A DNA stretch of 64,000 nt, taken from NCBI GenBank assembly GCA_963576725.1, contig OY755238.1:31304145-31368144 (forward strand), in the 5' to 3' direction. Below, piece by piece: positions 45,497-57,329 of the stretch. The notes beneath the pieces were generated by a model. That model was not told where the DNA came from and searched no databases. It was given only the letters and a program-made list of their open reading frames with translations. Source of the DNA: Azorinus chamasolen (lineage: Eukaryota; Mollusca; Bivalvia; Cardiida; Solecurtidae). How positions within the stretch are numbered: position 1 is the stretch's first letter; each line of letters starts with the position of its first letter. The position numbers and the translations under genes are program-made.

Positions 45497-47985
45497 TATA
45501 CCCCCACAAACAGAGTTTGAGGGGGGTATACTGGAATCAGCCTGTCGGTCGGTTGGGCGGTCGGTCGGGCGGTCGGTCGGTCTGTCTGCAAAATCTTGTA
45601 CGGCGAACTCCTCCTTCAGTTTCAACCCGATTCACTTGACACTTGGCATAATTGTTAATCAGGAGTAGTAGATGTGCAAGACACAAATTTCAGGTCTCTG
45701 TGACCTTGACCTTGACCTTTGGCCTTGAAATTGGTCTTAAAATTGGCAGGCAAAAGCTTGTACTTTGAACTCCTCCTTCACATTCAACCTGATTCACTTG
45801 ATACTTGGCATAAATGTTACTCAGGAGTAGTAGATGTGCAAGACACAAATTTCAGGTCTCTGTGACCTTGACATTGACCTTTGGCCTTGAAATTGGTCTT
45901 GAAATTGGCAGGCAAAATCTTGTACGGCGAACTCCTCCTTCAGTTTCAACCCGATTCACTTGGCATAATTGTTGATCAGGAGTAGTAGATGTGCAAGACA
46001 CAAATTTCAGGTCTCTGTGACCTTGACCTTGACCTTTGGCCTTGAAATTGGTCTTGAAATTGGCAGGCAAAAGCTTGTACTTTGAACTCCTCCTTCATAT
46101 TCAACCTGATTCACTTGATACTTGGCATAAATGTTACTCAGGAGTAGTAGATGTGCAAGACACACATTTCAGGTCTCTGTGACCTTGACCTTGACCTTTG
46201 GCCTTGAAATTGGTCTTGAAATTGGCAGGCAAAATCTTGTACTTTGAACTCCTCCTTCACTTTCAACCTGATTCACTTGATACTTGGCATTAATGTTACT
46301 CAGGAGTAGTAGATGTGCAAGACACAAATTTCAGGTCTCTGTGACATTGACCTTGACCTTTGGCCTTGAAATTGGTCTTGAAATTGGCAGGCAAAATCTT
46401 GTACTTTGAACTGCTCCTTCACTTTCAACCTGATTCACTTGATACTTGGCATAAATGTTACTCAGGAGTAGTAGATATGCAAGACACAAATTTAAAATAT
46501 CTGTGACCTTGACCTTTGACCTTGAAATTGGTCTTAAAATTGGCAAGCAAAATCTTGTACGGCAAACTCCTCCTTCACTTTCAACCTGATTCATTTGATA
46601 CTTGGCATAAATGTTACTCAGGAGTAGTAGATGTGCAAGACACAAATTTCAGGTCTCTTTGACCTTGACCTTTGGCCTTGAAATTGGTCATGATGTTGGC
46701 AGGCAAAATCTTGTACTTTGAACTCCTCCTTCAATTTCAACCTGATTCACTTGTTACTTGGCATAAATGTTACTCAGGAGTAGTAGATGTGCAAGACACA
46801 AATTTCAGGTCTCTATGACCTTGACCTTGACCTTTGGCCTTGAAATTGGTCTTGAAATTGGCAGGCAAAATCTTGTACTTTGAACTCCTCCTTCACTTTC
46901 AACCTGATTCACTTGATACTTGGCATAAATGTTACTCAGGAGTAGTAGATGTGCAAGACACAAATTAAAAATCTCTGTGACCTTGACCTTTGGCCTTGAA
47001 ATTGGTCTTGAAATTGGCAGGCAAAATCTTGTACTTTGAACTGCTCCTTCAATTTCAACCTGATTCACTTGATACTTGGCATAAATGTTACTCAGGAGTA
47101 GTAGATATGCAAGACACAAATTTAAAATCTCTGTGACCTTGACCTTTGACCTTGAAATTGGTCTTAAAATTGGCAAGCAAAATCTTGTACTTTGAACTCC
47201 TCCTTCACTTTCAACCTGATTCATTTGATACGTGGCATAAATGTTACTCAGGAGTAGTAGATGTGCAAGACACAAATTTCAGGTCTCTGTGACCTTGACC
47301 TTGACCTTTGGCCTTGAAATTGGTCATGATGTTGGCAGGCAAAATCTTGTACTTTGAACTCCTCCTTCAATTTCAACCTGATTCACTTGATACTTGGCAT
47401 AAATGTTACTCAGGAGTAGTAGATGTGCAAGACACAAATTTCAGGTCTCTGTGACCTTGACCTTGACAGTTGGCCTTGAAATTGGTCTTAAAATTGGCAG
47501 ACAAAATCTTGTACTTTGAACTCCTCCTTCACTTTCAACCTGATTCACTTGATACTTGGCATAAATGTTACTCAGGAGTAGTAGATGTGCAAGACACAAA
47601 TTTAAAATCTCTGTGACCTTGACCTTTGGCCTTGAAATTGGTCTTAAAATTGGCAGGCAAAATTCCTCCTTCACTTTCAACTTGATATACTTGATTCTTG
47701 GCATAAATGTTACTCAGGAGTAGTAGATGTGCAAGACACAAATTTCAGGTCTCTGTGACCTTGACCTTGACATTTGGCCTTGAAATTAGCAGGCAAAAGT
47801 TAGTACTTTGAACTCCTCCTTCTATTTCAACCTGATTCACTTGATAATTGGCATAAATTACAGAATTTTCTCTATTTGAACTTTGGGTATTTTTGTTATT
47901 TGGTCCTGTTACATGTTCAAAACTTGGATTTGCAATCAAGGCTGCCGTGTGGGGGTATTCATCACCTTTAGTGATAGTTCTAGTT
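45497..47985 (+). mobile_element. HINE-like element, TATACCCCC family, complete
   Basis: The head TTATACCCCCACAAAC / GGGGGGTATACTGG and GTCGGTCGG tract are followed by about 14 monomers of 150-162 bp with GACCTTGACCTTGACC and CAGGAGTAGTAGATGTGCAA. The tail GTGGGGGTATTC, ATCACCTTTAGTGAT and AGTTCTAGTTTT ends at 47985. Minus-strand frames up to 156 codons reflect monomer lengths divisible by three. Confidence 0.82.
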
Positions 47986-49125
47986 TTTTTTAAAATAAAA
48001 TTATCACACTGCCGTTAGAAATGTTAACCGAATGTTGATGCTAATAAACCATTCATTTTAATGAAGATATTGATACTGTTACATCAACAGAATTGCCTCC
48101 CTTTTATAAAGTGAGCGCCATTTTCTGCAAACTTCAGTGAGAATATGCTGTGTGTATTCAAATACAAAACAGTGAGTAAACAGAATAATTATTGTTGTTC
48201 TCCGCCTTTTAAAATGCAACGGAGGGGCACTTCTTTGTTACGGGTTTTTTTATGACACAGAAGGGCAGTTCTCCGGCCCTTCAATTATGACGGAAGGGCA
48301 CTTCTCCGCCTTTTAAAATGCAACAGAGGGGGCACTTCACCAAGTAAGAAACGAAGGGCACTTCTCCTGAAGGGCACTTCTCCGTATCCCATTGGGCCAT
48401 TGCATAATCATGTTTTCACAGTTATCTGAAGCATTACCATGACTTTTATCAGTTTGGTTTGGACCAAGATCAGAAAAGGTTTCGGGTGGGGGATTGTTGT
48501 TTCTTTAAATTGCATTTTGACTTGCATAAAATTTCTAAGTTAAATCTTCATACTCATACTACAGAAAACTGTTTGGGGTTTTTATCCAGATCAATATGTT
48601 ACCCAGATTTAGTTCCCCTTCACTGCTGTTGCTAGCGCTTTATCTTGAAACAGCATTGTCGATTTCCGCTGGCTATAGCCCGCTTCATTGTTTATACTTA
48701 TTTACCTGTATATATCCATGGTTGGAAAGAGAGTGAATGGGTTTGGGAGTGTCTGAAATATGCATGCGAGGGTAATGTGGCTACTTTAGTCACGTGACAC
48801 AAGTTAATGTGCAACACCTCTCTAAGCTCCCGCTCTCATTCTGGCTCTAACTCTTATAGCAAAGACATCATAGAAGATCTATTTCTGTCTGTACTTCCTT
48901 CATTGCTTTATTAAAAGCAGGCTATACTTTCCGACCAGCTGGTGAGTTTACTTGGTTTATTTATTAGTTAATTATACAGAATCGCTTGAATATTGTTATT
49001 ATGCGTATTTGACAACATACTGCATTTACTGAATAATTACATTTGTTAAAAATAGTCGTTTCTCTGAACTTCTGTTTATTTTGCAGATCCTATTCCACTA
49101 TTCAACTACGTACTCTACTATTATC
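47986..49125. other. non-coding; dispersed-repeat copies
   Basis: 48100-48400 is the inverted partner of 35370-35620. 48400-48490 (CATAATCATGTTTTCACAG) is the inverted partner of 63740-63830. The remainder up to the target duplication at 49118-49125 (CTATTATC) is unassigned. Confidence 0.5.
48100..48400 (+). repeat. dispersed repeat rich in AAGGGCACTTCTCC, copy 2
   Basis: Five or more short AGGGCACTTCTCC-like motifs, and twice CCGCCTTTTAAAATGCAAC. Inverted relative to 35370-35620. Confidence 0.65.
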
Positions 49126-49568
49126 CAAAGGTGCCCGACGCATGCTTGGACTCACCCATAGAACCCCCCCCCCCCCAAAAAAAAAATGTGATCGAAGTAT
49201 GTATAACTAGCCTAAAACTATCTATATGAACCCTAAACCACTCCGAAAAACAAGAAAAACACGACCCGGAAAATAAATTTCCTTTCGGGTCTATATATGT
49301 ATTGAAAGGTACCTAACTACGTCAGATCAACGGCGGAAAATTCAACAGTCATGTTTTTCAAAGTCTTACAGCAAAGCCAATTCAACACCGATTTCAATCA
49401 TTTTGGTCTTGATCCGTTCCAAAATCCATATATTAAGCGGCACAGTTAGTGCTTTTCTTAAATATTGCTCCGTCTTGTCGCTGCAAGACCGCGAATTTGA
49501 AAAAACGCTAGAGCGAAACGATGTGACTCCCACCAGGATGCATAGACGTATATAGGGGGATCTGTATT
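49126..49568 (+). repeat. left terminal inverted repeat, outer part
   Basis: Pairs with 57832-58274 through landmarks such as GACGTATATAGGGGGATCTG, CCGCGAATTTGAAAAAACGC and GTCAGATCAACGGCGG. It contains a C/A homopolymer tract (49164-49188), mirrored as T/G at 58217-58236. Confidence 0.85.
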
Positions 49569-51987
49569 ATTATACCCCCCTTTTGAAAAAATGGGGGTAT
49601 ATTGCTTTGCACATGTCGGTCGGTAGGTCGGTCGGTCGGTCTGTCTGTCGGTCGGTAGATCGATGGTTTCCGAACGATAACTAATAAACGACTTGGCCTA
49701 GAATCTTCAAACTTGCTGTGGTGGTTGGTCATGACAAGTAGATGACCCCTATTGTTTTTGAGGTCACTAGGTCAAAGGTCAAGGTCACCATGACCTAAAA
49801 TGGGGAAATAGTTTCCGATCAATAACTGCTCAAGGGTTTGGCTTGGGATCTTCAAACTTGCTGTGGTGGTTGGTCATGACCACTAGATGACCCCTATTGA
49901 TTTTGAGGTCACTAGGTCAAAGGTCAAGGTCACCATGACCTTAAATGGTTAAATGGTTTCCGATCAATAACTGCTTAAGGGTTTAGCTTAGAATCTTCAA
50001 ACTTGCTGTGGTAGTTGGTCATGACCACTGGATGACCCCTATTGATTTTGAGGTCACTAGGTCAAAGGTCAAGGTCACCATGACCTTAACTGGTAAAATG
50101 GTTTCTGATCAATAACTGCTCAAGGGTTTGGCTTAGGATCTTCAAATTTGCTTAGGTGGTTGGTCATGACAACTAGATGAGTCCTATTGTTTTTTAGGTC
50201 AATAGGTCAAAGGTCAAGGTCACCATGACCTTAAAGGGTGAAATGGTTTGCGATCGATAACTGCTCAAGGGTTTGGCCTAGGATCTTCAAATTTGCTGTG
50301 GTGGTTGGTAATGACCACTAGATGACCCCTTTTGCTTTTTAGGTCACTAGGTCAAAGGTCAAGGTCACCATGCTCTTAACTGGTCAAATGGTTTCCGATC
50401 AATAACTGCTCAAGGGTTTGGCTTAGAATCTTCAAACTTGCTACGGTAGTTGGTCATGACAACTGGATGGCCCCTATTGTATTTGAGGTCACTAGGTCAA
50501 AGGTCAAGGTCACCATGACCTTAACTTGTAAAATGGTTTCTGATCAATAACTGCTCAATTGTTTGGCTTAGGATCTTCAAATTTGCTTAGGTGGTTGGTC
50601 ATGACAACTAGATGAGCCCTATTGTTTTTTAGGTCAATAAGTCAAAGGTCAAGGTCACCATGACCTTAACTGGTGAAATGGTTTGCGATCAATAACTGCT
50701 CAAGGGTTTGGCTTAGGATCTTCAAACTTGCTGTGGTGGTTGGTCATGACCATTAGATAACCCCTATTATTTTTGAGGTCACTAGGTCAAAGGTCAAGGT
50801 CACCATGACCTTAAATGGTTAAATGGTTTCCGATCAATAACTGCTTAAGGGTTTAGCTTAGAATCTTCAAACTTGCTGTGGTAGTTGGTCATGACCACTG
50901 GATGACCCCTATTGATTTTGAGGTCACTAGGTCAAAGGTCAAGGTCACCATGACCTTAACTGGTAAAATGGTTTCTGATCAATAACTGCTCAAGGGTTTG
51001 GCTTAGGATCTTCAAATTTGCTTAGGTGGTTGGTCATGACAACTAGATGAGTCCTATTGTTTTTTAGGTCAAAGGTCAAGGTCACCATGACCTTAAAGGG
51101 TGAAATGGTTTGCGATCGATAACTGCTCAAGGGTTTGGCCTAGGATCTTCAAATTTGCTGTGGTGGTTGGTAATGACCACTAGATGACCCCTTTTGCTTT
51201 TTAGGTCACTAGGTCAAAGGTCAAGGTCACCATGCTCTTAACTGGTCAAATGGTTTCCGATCAATAACTGCTCAAGGGTTTGGCTTAGAATCTTCAAACT
51301 TGCTACGGTAGTTGGTCATGACAACTGGATGGCCCCTATTGTATTTGAGGTCACTAGGTCAAAGGTCAAGGTCACCATGACCTTAACTTGTAAAATGGTT
51401 TCTGATCAATAACTGCTCAATTGTTTGGCTTAGGATCTTCAAATTTGCTTAGGTGGTTGGTCATGACAACTAGATGAGCCCTATTGTTTTTTAGGTCAAT
51501 AAGTCAAAGGTCAAGGTCACCATGACCTTAACTGGTGAAATGGTTTGCGATCAATAACTGCTCAAGGGTTTGGCTTAGGATCTTCAAACTTGCTGTGGTG
51601 GTTGGTCATGACCATTAGATAACCCCTATTATTTTTGAGGTCACTAGGTCAAAGGTCAAGGTCACCATGACCTTAACTGGTGAAATGGTTTGCGATTAAT
51701 AACTGCTCAAGGGTTTGTCTTAGGATCTTCAAACTTGCTGTGGTGGTTGGTCATGACAACTAGATGACCCCTATTGATTTTGAGGTCACTAGGTTAAAGA
51801 CTTCAAGGTCACCATGACCTTAATATGTGAAATGTTTTCAGATCAATAAATGATCAGTGGTTTGGCTTAGGATATTCAAAGTTGCTGTGGTGATTAGTCT
51901 TGACCGCTAGATGACCTCTATAGTTGAGGTCACTAGATCAAAGGTCAGGGGGTCGGGGGGGTATACATGTTTTACAAACATCTCTTG
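49569..51987 (+). mobile_element. HINE-like element in the left arm, TATACCCCC-type head, 146 bp monomers
   Basis: The head TTATACCCCCCTTTTG / ATGGGGGTATATTG with GTCGGTCGGTCTGTC is followed by 15 monomers of about 146 bp. The tail GGGGGGGTATACATG with ATGTTTTACAAACAT and CTCTTGTTTT ends at 51987. The arm sequence stops at GGATCTGTATTA before it and resumes after it. The opposite arm reads straight through. Every monomer carries AGGTCA half-sites, and 13 of 15 have the palindrome AGGTCACCATGACCT. Confidence 0.85.
49955..51690 (+). repeat. higher-order repeat of about 870 bp, two copies
   Basis: Variant monomers recur in the same order 862-870 bp apart: GGTTTCTGATC at 50101 and 50971, CATGCTCTTAAC at 50369 and 51231, TTAACTTGTAAAATGG at 50521 and 51383. 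The second copy lacks 8 bp (AATAGGTC). Six monomers were duplicated as a block. Confidence 0.85.
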
Positions 51988-52139
51988 TTTTAACTTTTAA
52001 ACAAAAACGCGAATTATGCTGAAACACATTCGAAAAACATTAAACTCACCGCAGTTAAAACGATGTTGGCTATTTCCAGTCTGCTATGAGACGCCAGTTT
52101 CTTTCTCCTACTTTCGTTTTGAACGGAGATGGCCATTGT
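51988..52139 (+). repeat. left terminal inverted repeat, inner part
   Basis: Pairs with 57680-57830 (GAAAAACATTAAACTCACCG, CTATTTCCAGTCTGCTA). Ends at a (GTT)6 run at 52137. Confidence 0.8.
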
Positions 52140-53900
52140 TGTTGTTGTTGTTGTTGTCTTCTGGTAATTTCCTCCGCCTATTCTTCGGAGCACTCCTCTG
52201 GGGATGGTTTATATACCGGTAGTCGTTTTATAGGCAATGTCACAGTATTTCATATACGACTCACCTCTATCATTCTAGTCGAGAGCGATTGTCAATGTGA
52301 CTATTTACATCGCGGTAGCAGCTAAATATCTATTTACGCTAGACAGATGTCTTTAGACGCGGATGAGCCTTACTGAACAGAAATTAATTGACAAAGTTAA
52401 AAACCAAGGGTTGGGTCCCCCCCTCCTCCCTCCCCAAGTTAGCAAAGAATGATTCCTACATAAGATCCCACTTATCCTATCAGAAGATATCATTTTCTGG
52501 AGGGCTACCCGTGCCTGGACGACTGAACTATTCTGTGCCTGAACCTATCACTGTACCAGACACTCAGACTGTGCGGCCTTAGTGACGTAAGGATATATGC
52601 AGATGATTACCTGGACAAGACTCATCTGAACCCATTTGCCTCTTCCAAGTTTTACATAATTTTTCGAACAAGTGCACATTTCAAGTACACCTACACCATG
52701 CGAAATGTTGCGGATCCAGATCGAGGACTTTCCTTTAAGGAGTCCATTGGTCCGGGTCCTCCTCATCTGCTAAATAAATACATGCAGTTACTCCAACCTG
52801 GGAAAGTCGTGATGGCTCGGCCCCAGCTGGAGATGTGAGGGAAGTCAAATTTAGGCTTACGGGAAAAGGGAGTCAACCCTAGTTACACTCACTCTTCACT
52901 TTGGTGCGGAGATTGCCGCGTATTTATAGAATTATCATAACAGGAACACAAGTTGTCCCTTGGAAACATTAGAGAGCCTGATCAGGTGGCTTTTAAAAGT
53001 GGGCTGAACAGGATTTATACTGTTTTCCACTGTATTAAAAAGGCCGAATCGAAAGTCCACCGAATATAAGAGTGGGTTCGGCATAATTAGAGACGGCGTT
53101 AGTTCCAACAAGTAGGTTCTATGGAAGAGTAGGCTAACCGGTATATGTGAGTCACACATTGATCAGTTCCGTGACTTTTATTCCTACTAGTGCCATGTAG
53201 ATCTGCATGTGTATCTACAGACTTGACATGCTGAGCCCCAAAGTCAGCTGATACTTATCCAACGAGGTGCACAGAAGACAAGCAAAAATTTGCCCCTTCA
53301 AACAGTGCCGACCCTGACCAGGGGCTACCTCTTTAGGAAGACCCGTAGTCAATGTCCGCCTCGCTTGATAGAGCCATAAACTAGAGTCCATTACGGTTAA
53401 TCCATAGCAATCCAGACCTGCCAGAAGGGCAATACAATTCAAACCAGCATCTGGGGACAGCAAATCACACCTAGTTTAGCGTATCCAGCCACTCGGCCGA
53501 TCTCCTTCAATTACATGAGCACAAGGATCATAAGATATGATTGGCCACCAGGGAAGGCACTGGAGACACTGTTCCTAGGGCCGCTGATTGGCCCACAGGA
53601 CAGTGCCAGCAGTGCCCACGAGCTTGTGCCATAATCTCGGGTCCAGCTCACCGCAAACGAGAGCTAGTGGGACGTCAGAGGAGATAACTCAGCATAGACA
53701 AGTTGCCATCGGTGGATAGACTAAACCGGTCAGAAAAAGCCACATATATAAAATTACCAGCATTGTCCATAATATTCTTTAGGCTATTATGAAGATTTGA
53801 CAAGGTTACATATATACCACACATTCAAATTGCCTGACAAATTAATGTTAAGCCCTCAGTCAAAATGCTATTTATGAAATATGTTGGGGGACATTAGTGA
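52140..53900. other. interior of the long-TIR element, unassigned
   Basis: A (GTT)n tract at its start, one open frame of interest at 52527-52838, and otherwise short frames on both strands. It could hold the 3' untranslated part of the retrotransposon. No poly-T run marking its 3' end was found. Confidence 0.45.
52527..52838 (+). CDS. unassigned open frame or exon, 103 codons
   Basis: Stop-to-stop frame with protein-like composition, including DVRIYADDYLDKTHLNPFAS, KFYIIFRTSAHFKYTYTM and PPHLLNKYMQLLQPGK, ending at TGA 52836. The first ATG lies late in the frame, so it may be an exon or a gene fragment carried by the element. No family recognised. Confidence 0.3.
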   Translation, partial: TILCLNLSLYQTLRLCGLSDVRIYADDYLDKTHLNPFASSKFYIIFRTSAHFKYTYTMRNVADPDRGLSFKESIGPGPPHLLNKYMQLLQPGKVVMARPQLEM

Positions 53901-53911
53901 ATTGCTCAATA

Positions 53912-54244
53912 TTACATTCCACTCAAGACACTGGTTCTCTCAGCTACGAGTCTCTCGCAATAGGTCTGAGACCATCTTTCCACGTCTACTTCCTGTCTTC
54001 TGGTGAGGGTCATGGCATCTCTGACTTTACTATGAGTGCAGTCCATCACCATATGCGCGAGGAGATCATTATCCATGTCCTCGATTCTGAACGTGGCTTG
54101 AAGTATGTGCCGTAACATTGACAGTGCCTCATTCCTGGTTTCCGAAAAGGTTGGGCAGCTTGCCACCAAGTGTTCCCTAGTTTCATCATCTAGTCCACAC
54201 AATTTACATGTCGAAGGGACTGCATTCTGATTGTATCTTGCCAT
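53912..54244 (-). pseudogene. LINE C-terminal CCHC-type zinc finger
   Basis: In the 110-residue frame, residues 13-30 read CKLCGLDDETREHLVASC (C-x2-C-x8-H-x4-C). This is the finger found at the end of many LINE ORF2 proteins and thought to bind the template RNA. The frame overlaps the end of the RT frame by 40 bp in another phase, so a one-base change separates them. Confidence 0.8.
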
Positions 54245-56600
54245 GTTCGTAGGTCCCCGTCAGAAGCCTGCACTTTATTTCAGCCCACGTGACTTCATGT
54301 GGCTTAGATCTAGCCGCGTTCCAGACATTATGAGGGTTTCCAATGGGGTCTTGCTGCATCTGCAGATATTTCGTTGTGGTCTGCTGTGCGAGATCGGTTG
54401 CCCATAAGTTCGCCCAGTATTTATTTGCAGCCGCCTTGAGAGTTGACCTCCTTTCAGACTTTGTGGGGATGCTTTTGACAATCTGCTCAGGTGTTGGAAG
54501 GTTGTACTTATCAAGTATGCGTCTAACTTTTGCCGTGAAGCTGGGGCCATCCCTGCTGCTCATGACCAACTGTCTTTCGAGGAGCTTGAACTCTACTGAG
54601 TCTGGGAGACGTATGATGTTGAGAAATAAGGATAAACAAGCTCGGTCTATGAGTAGCTCAACAGGTTCGCCTCCTAAGAGGATATATACGGCTGCAGTGG
54701 AGGTTCTTTCAGGTAGACCTTGTATATGCTTCAGTATTTTCTTCTGGTAGTTTTCGAGTTTCCGTTGATCTGTTCTGGATACTTGCTGGACTTCTATACC
54801 GTATAGGAATCTAGGCGTGACATACGTCCTCCAAATCTTATATGAGACAATAGGCGAGTTCCCTTTCCTAGCATGCAGCCCAGGGCCCAGAAGTGAATAT
54901 ACTGTCTTCTGGGCAATCTTGAGTCTTCCTTCAGCGTCGACAGAGTTTCTCTTATTTCTGTTGATACCTAGGTGTTTAAGAATCTGAACTTCCAGTACCT
55001 TCTGGCCATCTATATTCACCTCTGGCTGTTTCCTCAAGTTAAAGGTCAAGATTTCAGATTTCTCCGGATTGATTTTCACCAAATCACGTTTTGTGTTGAA
55101 GTCCACAATATCCAGCATTGCCTGTAGTTCTTCTGTTGTATTAGCAAGAAGAGCAGTATCATCCGCACATGTCGGGGCACAGACATTGACGTTGCCTACA
55201 AGTGCTCCTAGAGAGCTGTTGGACAGTGAATTTAGCAAGTGGTTGTGATAGATCTTGTAGAGAGTTGTTGAGAGTTGGGCTCCCTGCTTTGTCCCTTGCT
55301 TTAGTACAAACTCTTGAGATACCTCCCCTTCCCAGCTCACTTTCACAGTTGATTGCCGATATAAGTTTCTGAGGAGGAGCCACAGAGGCCCAACTATGCC
55401 AATGTGATATAACTTGTTAAAGAGAACTTCATGGTTCACTGTGTCGAACGCCTTCTGTGCGTCTAGTGTTGCGAACAGGAGAGGTTGTGCTGTCTCTTTA
55501 TGGAAGTCTATTGCCTCTGAGACTATGTATGCAGCATTCATTGAAGAGCTCCTGGGGGTAAAGCCTCTTTGTAGGGGATTCTGCTGGGAGTCGAATACCT
55601 CATCAATCCTAACCTTCAATATGCTTTCCAGGATTTTTGCTAAAGTATCGGATATAACTATGCTTCGGTAGTTTCCAGTTATGAATTTGTCTTTGCCCTT
55701 CTTGTGTATAGGGTTGAGTATCCCGCACTTAAGAAGATCTGGAACCTCCAGGCTATCAAAGATTGCATTTATGATTTCAGTCAGTGCTGGTATTACTTCC
55801 TCTTTGGCAGTCTTGAAGTGTTCACTTGTAATTCCATTTTGGTCTGCTGATTTCCCAGAGTTAAGTGAAGCTATGGCTTTGGCGATTTCTTCTTTTGTGG
55901 CTGGTTGCAAGGTTTCATTATCCATTAAAATTTTCTCTTCAATAATAAGATTCTGTTCCTTAACAAGGTTGAAGGCATGGTTAACGGGAAGGTCCTTGAT
56001 ATCAGGTGTGGCAAGTTTTTCAAAGTGATTCCTCCATGCACTTAGGATTTCTGCCTGTCCTTGCACCTCTTCTCCGTTTACCTTAAGGGTTTTTACATGT
56101 TCGTTTACAGATTTCCTTTGCCTATTAATCAATTTATAGAAAAGCTTATCATTATTCTCGGAAGCAGTAAGTATTTCCTGGTTGTGTTGTTTCCTCTGCC
56201 TAGCATAAGCCTGACGCTGGCTACGTCGGAGTTCTCTCTTCTTTCCTTTCAGGGCTAATTTCCAGGAGTCGGAGGACCTGCCAGTGTCTTTCCATTCCCT
56301 AAACAGCTCCTTAGCCTCCCTTGATGACCTACTTATTTCTCGGTTCCAGATGCCACCGATTCTTCTGCTGGATTTTAACTTCCTGTATCCCGGGATAGAT
56401 TTCTTTCCCGCTCTGTGCAAAGTGTGAACAAGGGATGTGATCTTCTCCTCTAGGGGTTTACGGGAGCTTGGATCCTGCTTGTCGAGCCAGTATCTTATCT
56501 CATCTTTATAAGTATGTCTATTACACTTGTCCCATTTTATTTTAATCCTAAATTTAGATGTAATTTCCTTAGGTGAATCTTGACTGAGAACACCAATGTT
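54204..56600 (-). pseudogene. LINE reverse transcriptase
   Basis: The frame is open for 738 residues from 56420 and in fact reaches back to about 56600. RT blocks in order, counted from 56420: GKSADQNGITSEHFK (189-203), NPIHKKGKDKFITGNYRSI (236-254), GFTPRSSS (286-293), ATLDAQKAFDTVNH with the first catalytic Asp (317-330), KQGAQLS (378-384), and CADD with the Asp pair (418-421; Cys replaces the usual Phe/Tyr), then NPEKSEIL (451-458). About 300 further residues form thumb and connector. No internal stop, so this part decayed little. Separated by frame changes from the endonuclease and the finger. Confidence 0.9.
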
Positions 56601-56622
56601 AATGCGGTGTGGTCTGAACAGT

Positions 56623-57291
56623 TTAAGGCTTCCATCTCATGCGTGAGTATCCTCTCGGTCCTCTTAAGACTGTTTCTGCACAGTAGAAATGGTCAATTTT
56701 GGAACTATATTTGCCATTGTGATGGAAGAATGTATTAGTGCCATCATCATGCTCTGATATATGTAAATCAGATTCTACTAAAAGGGTCTTGAAGAGTGTG
56801 TCTCTCGGCGTGCCACGGTCTACGGACGCATTCATGTCGCCACATAAGATGATGCTATGAGTGTGCCTGTAAATATTGACAGTTTCTATGATTTCACTGA
56901 AGATTTCTTTGTATTCTCTATCGGAGTTATTCGTCGCTGATGGCATATATGCATTAATGAGACAGATGGGTTCCCCTTCAGTTTGGATCTCCAGAATAAG
57001 TATTCTTTCGCTCCCTTGTGCAACAGCTTTAACGCATTGGTCTATCGATTTCTTCCAGAAGGTGCAGACACCTCCATATCCACGTACCATCTTATAATCC
57101 AGTCTGGGGTTGGAATCATCTGCGAATTTCGCAGATACCTCAAAGTCCTCGCTAATGGAGTGCAGTAGGTTCTTGTCGTAGTTAAGCAGCCAGTGTTCTT
57201 GGCAGCATAATACGTCATGAGACTTCAACAATTCTTGTAAATATGCTCGATTTCCTTTAACATTTTGAATATTAATAGTCCCTATTTTCAA
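56623..57291 (-). pseudogene. LINE APE-type endonuclease domain
   Basis: 222 residues with the exonuclease-endonuclease-phosphatase motifs in order: INIQN (6-10), QEHW (31-34, metal-binding Glu), YGGV (72-75), NAYMPS (113-118), GDMNAS (151-156) and KIDHF (198-202). The final SDH motif is present but in another frame just downstream (near 56600), after a one-base change. The domain nicks target DNA to prime reverse transcription. This copy would not make it intact. Confidence 0.88.
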
Positions 57292-57329
57292 GAGGCTGTC
57301 CTTCCCAGTATGTAACCTAGTTACAGGAT

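Noticed and set aside
46805..47275. 156-codon minus-strand frame (also 46331-46645, 11866-12186) with repeated NIYAKYQVNQVESEGG
   Set aside because: Same cause: monomers of 156 or 162 bp. Frames break wherever monomer length changes, and there are no splice or start signals.
54343..54750. 135-codon + strand frame and other + frames in 54-57 kb
   Set aside because: Shadows of the minus-strand LINE RT and endonuclease, which carry clear motifs.
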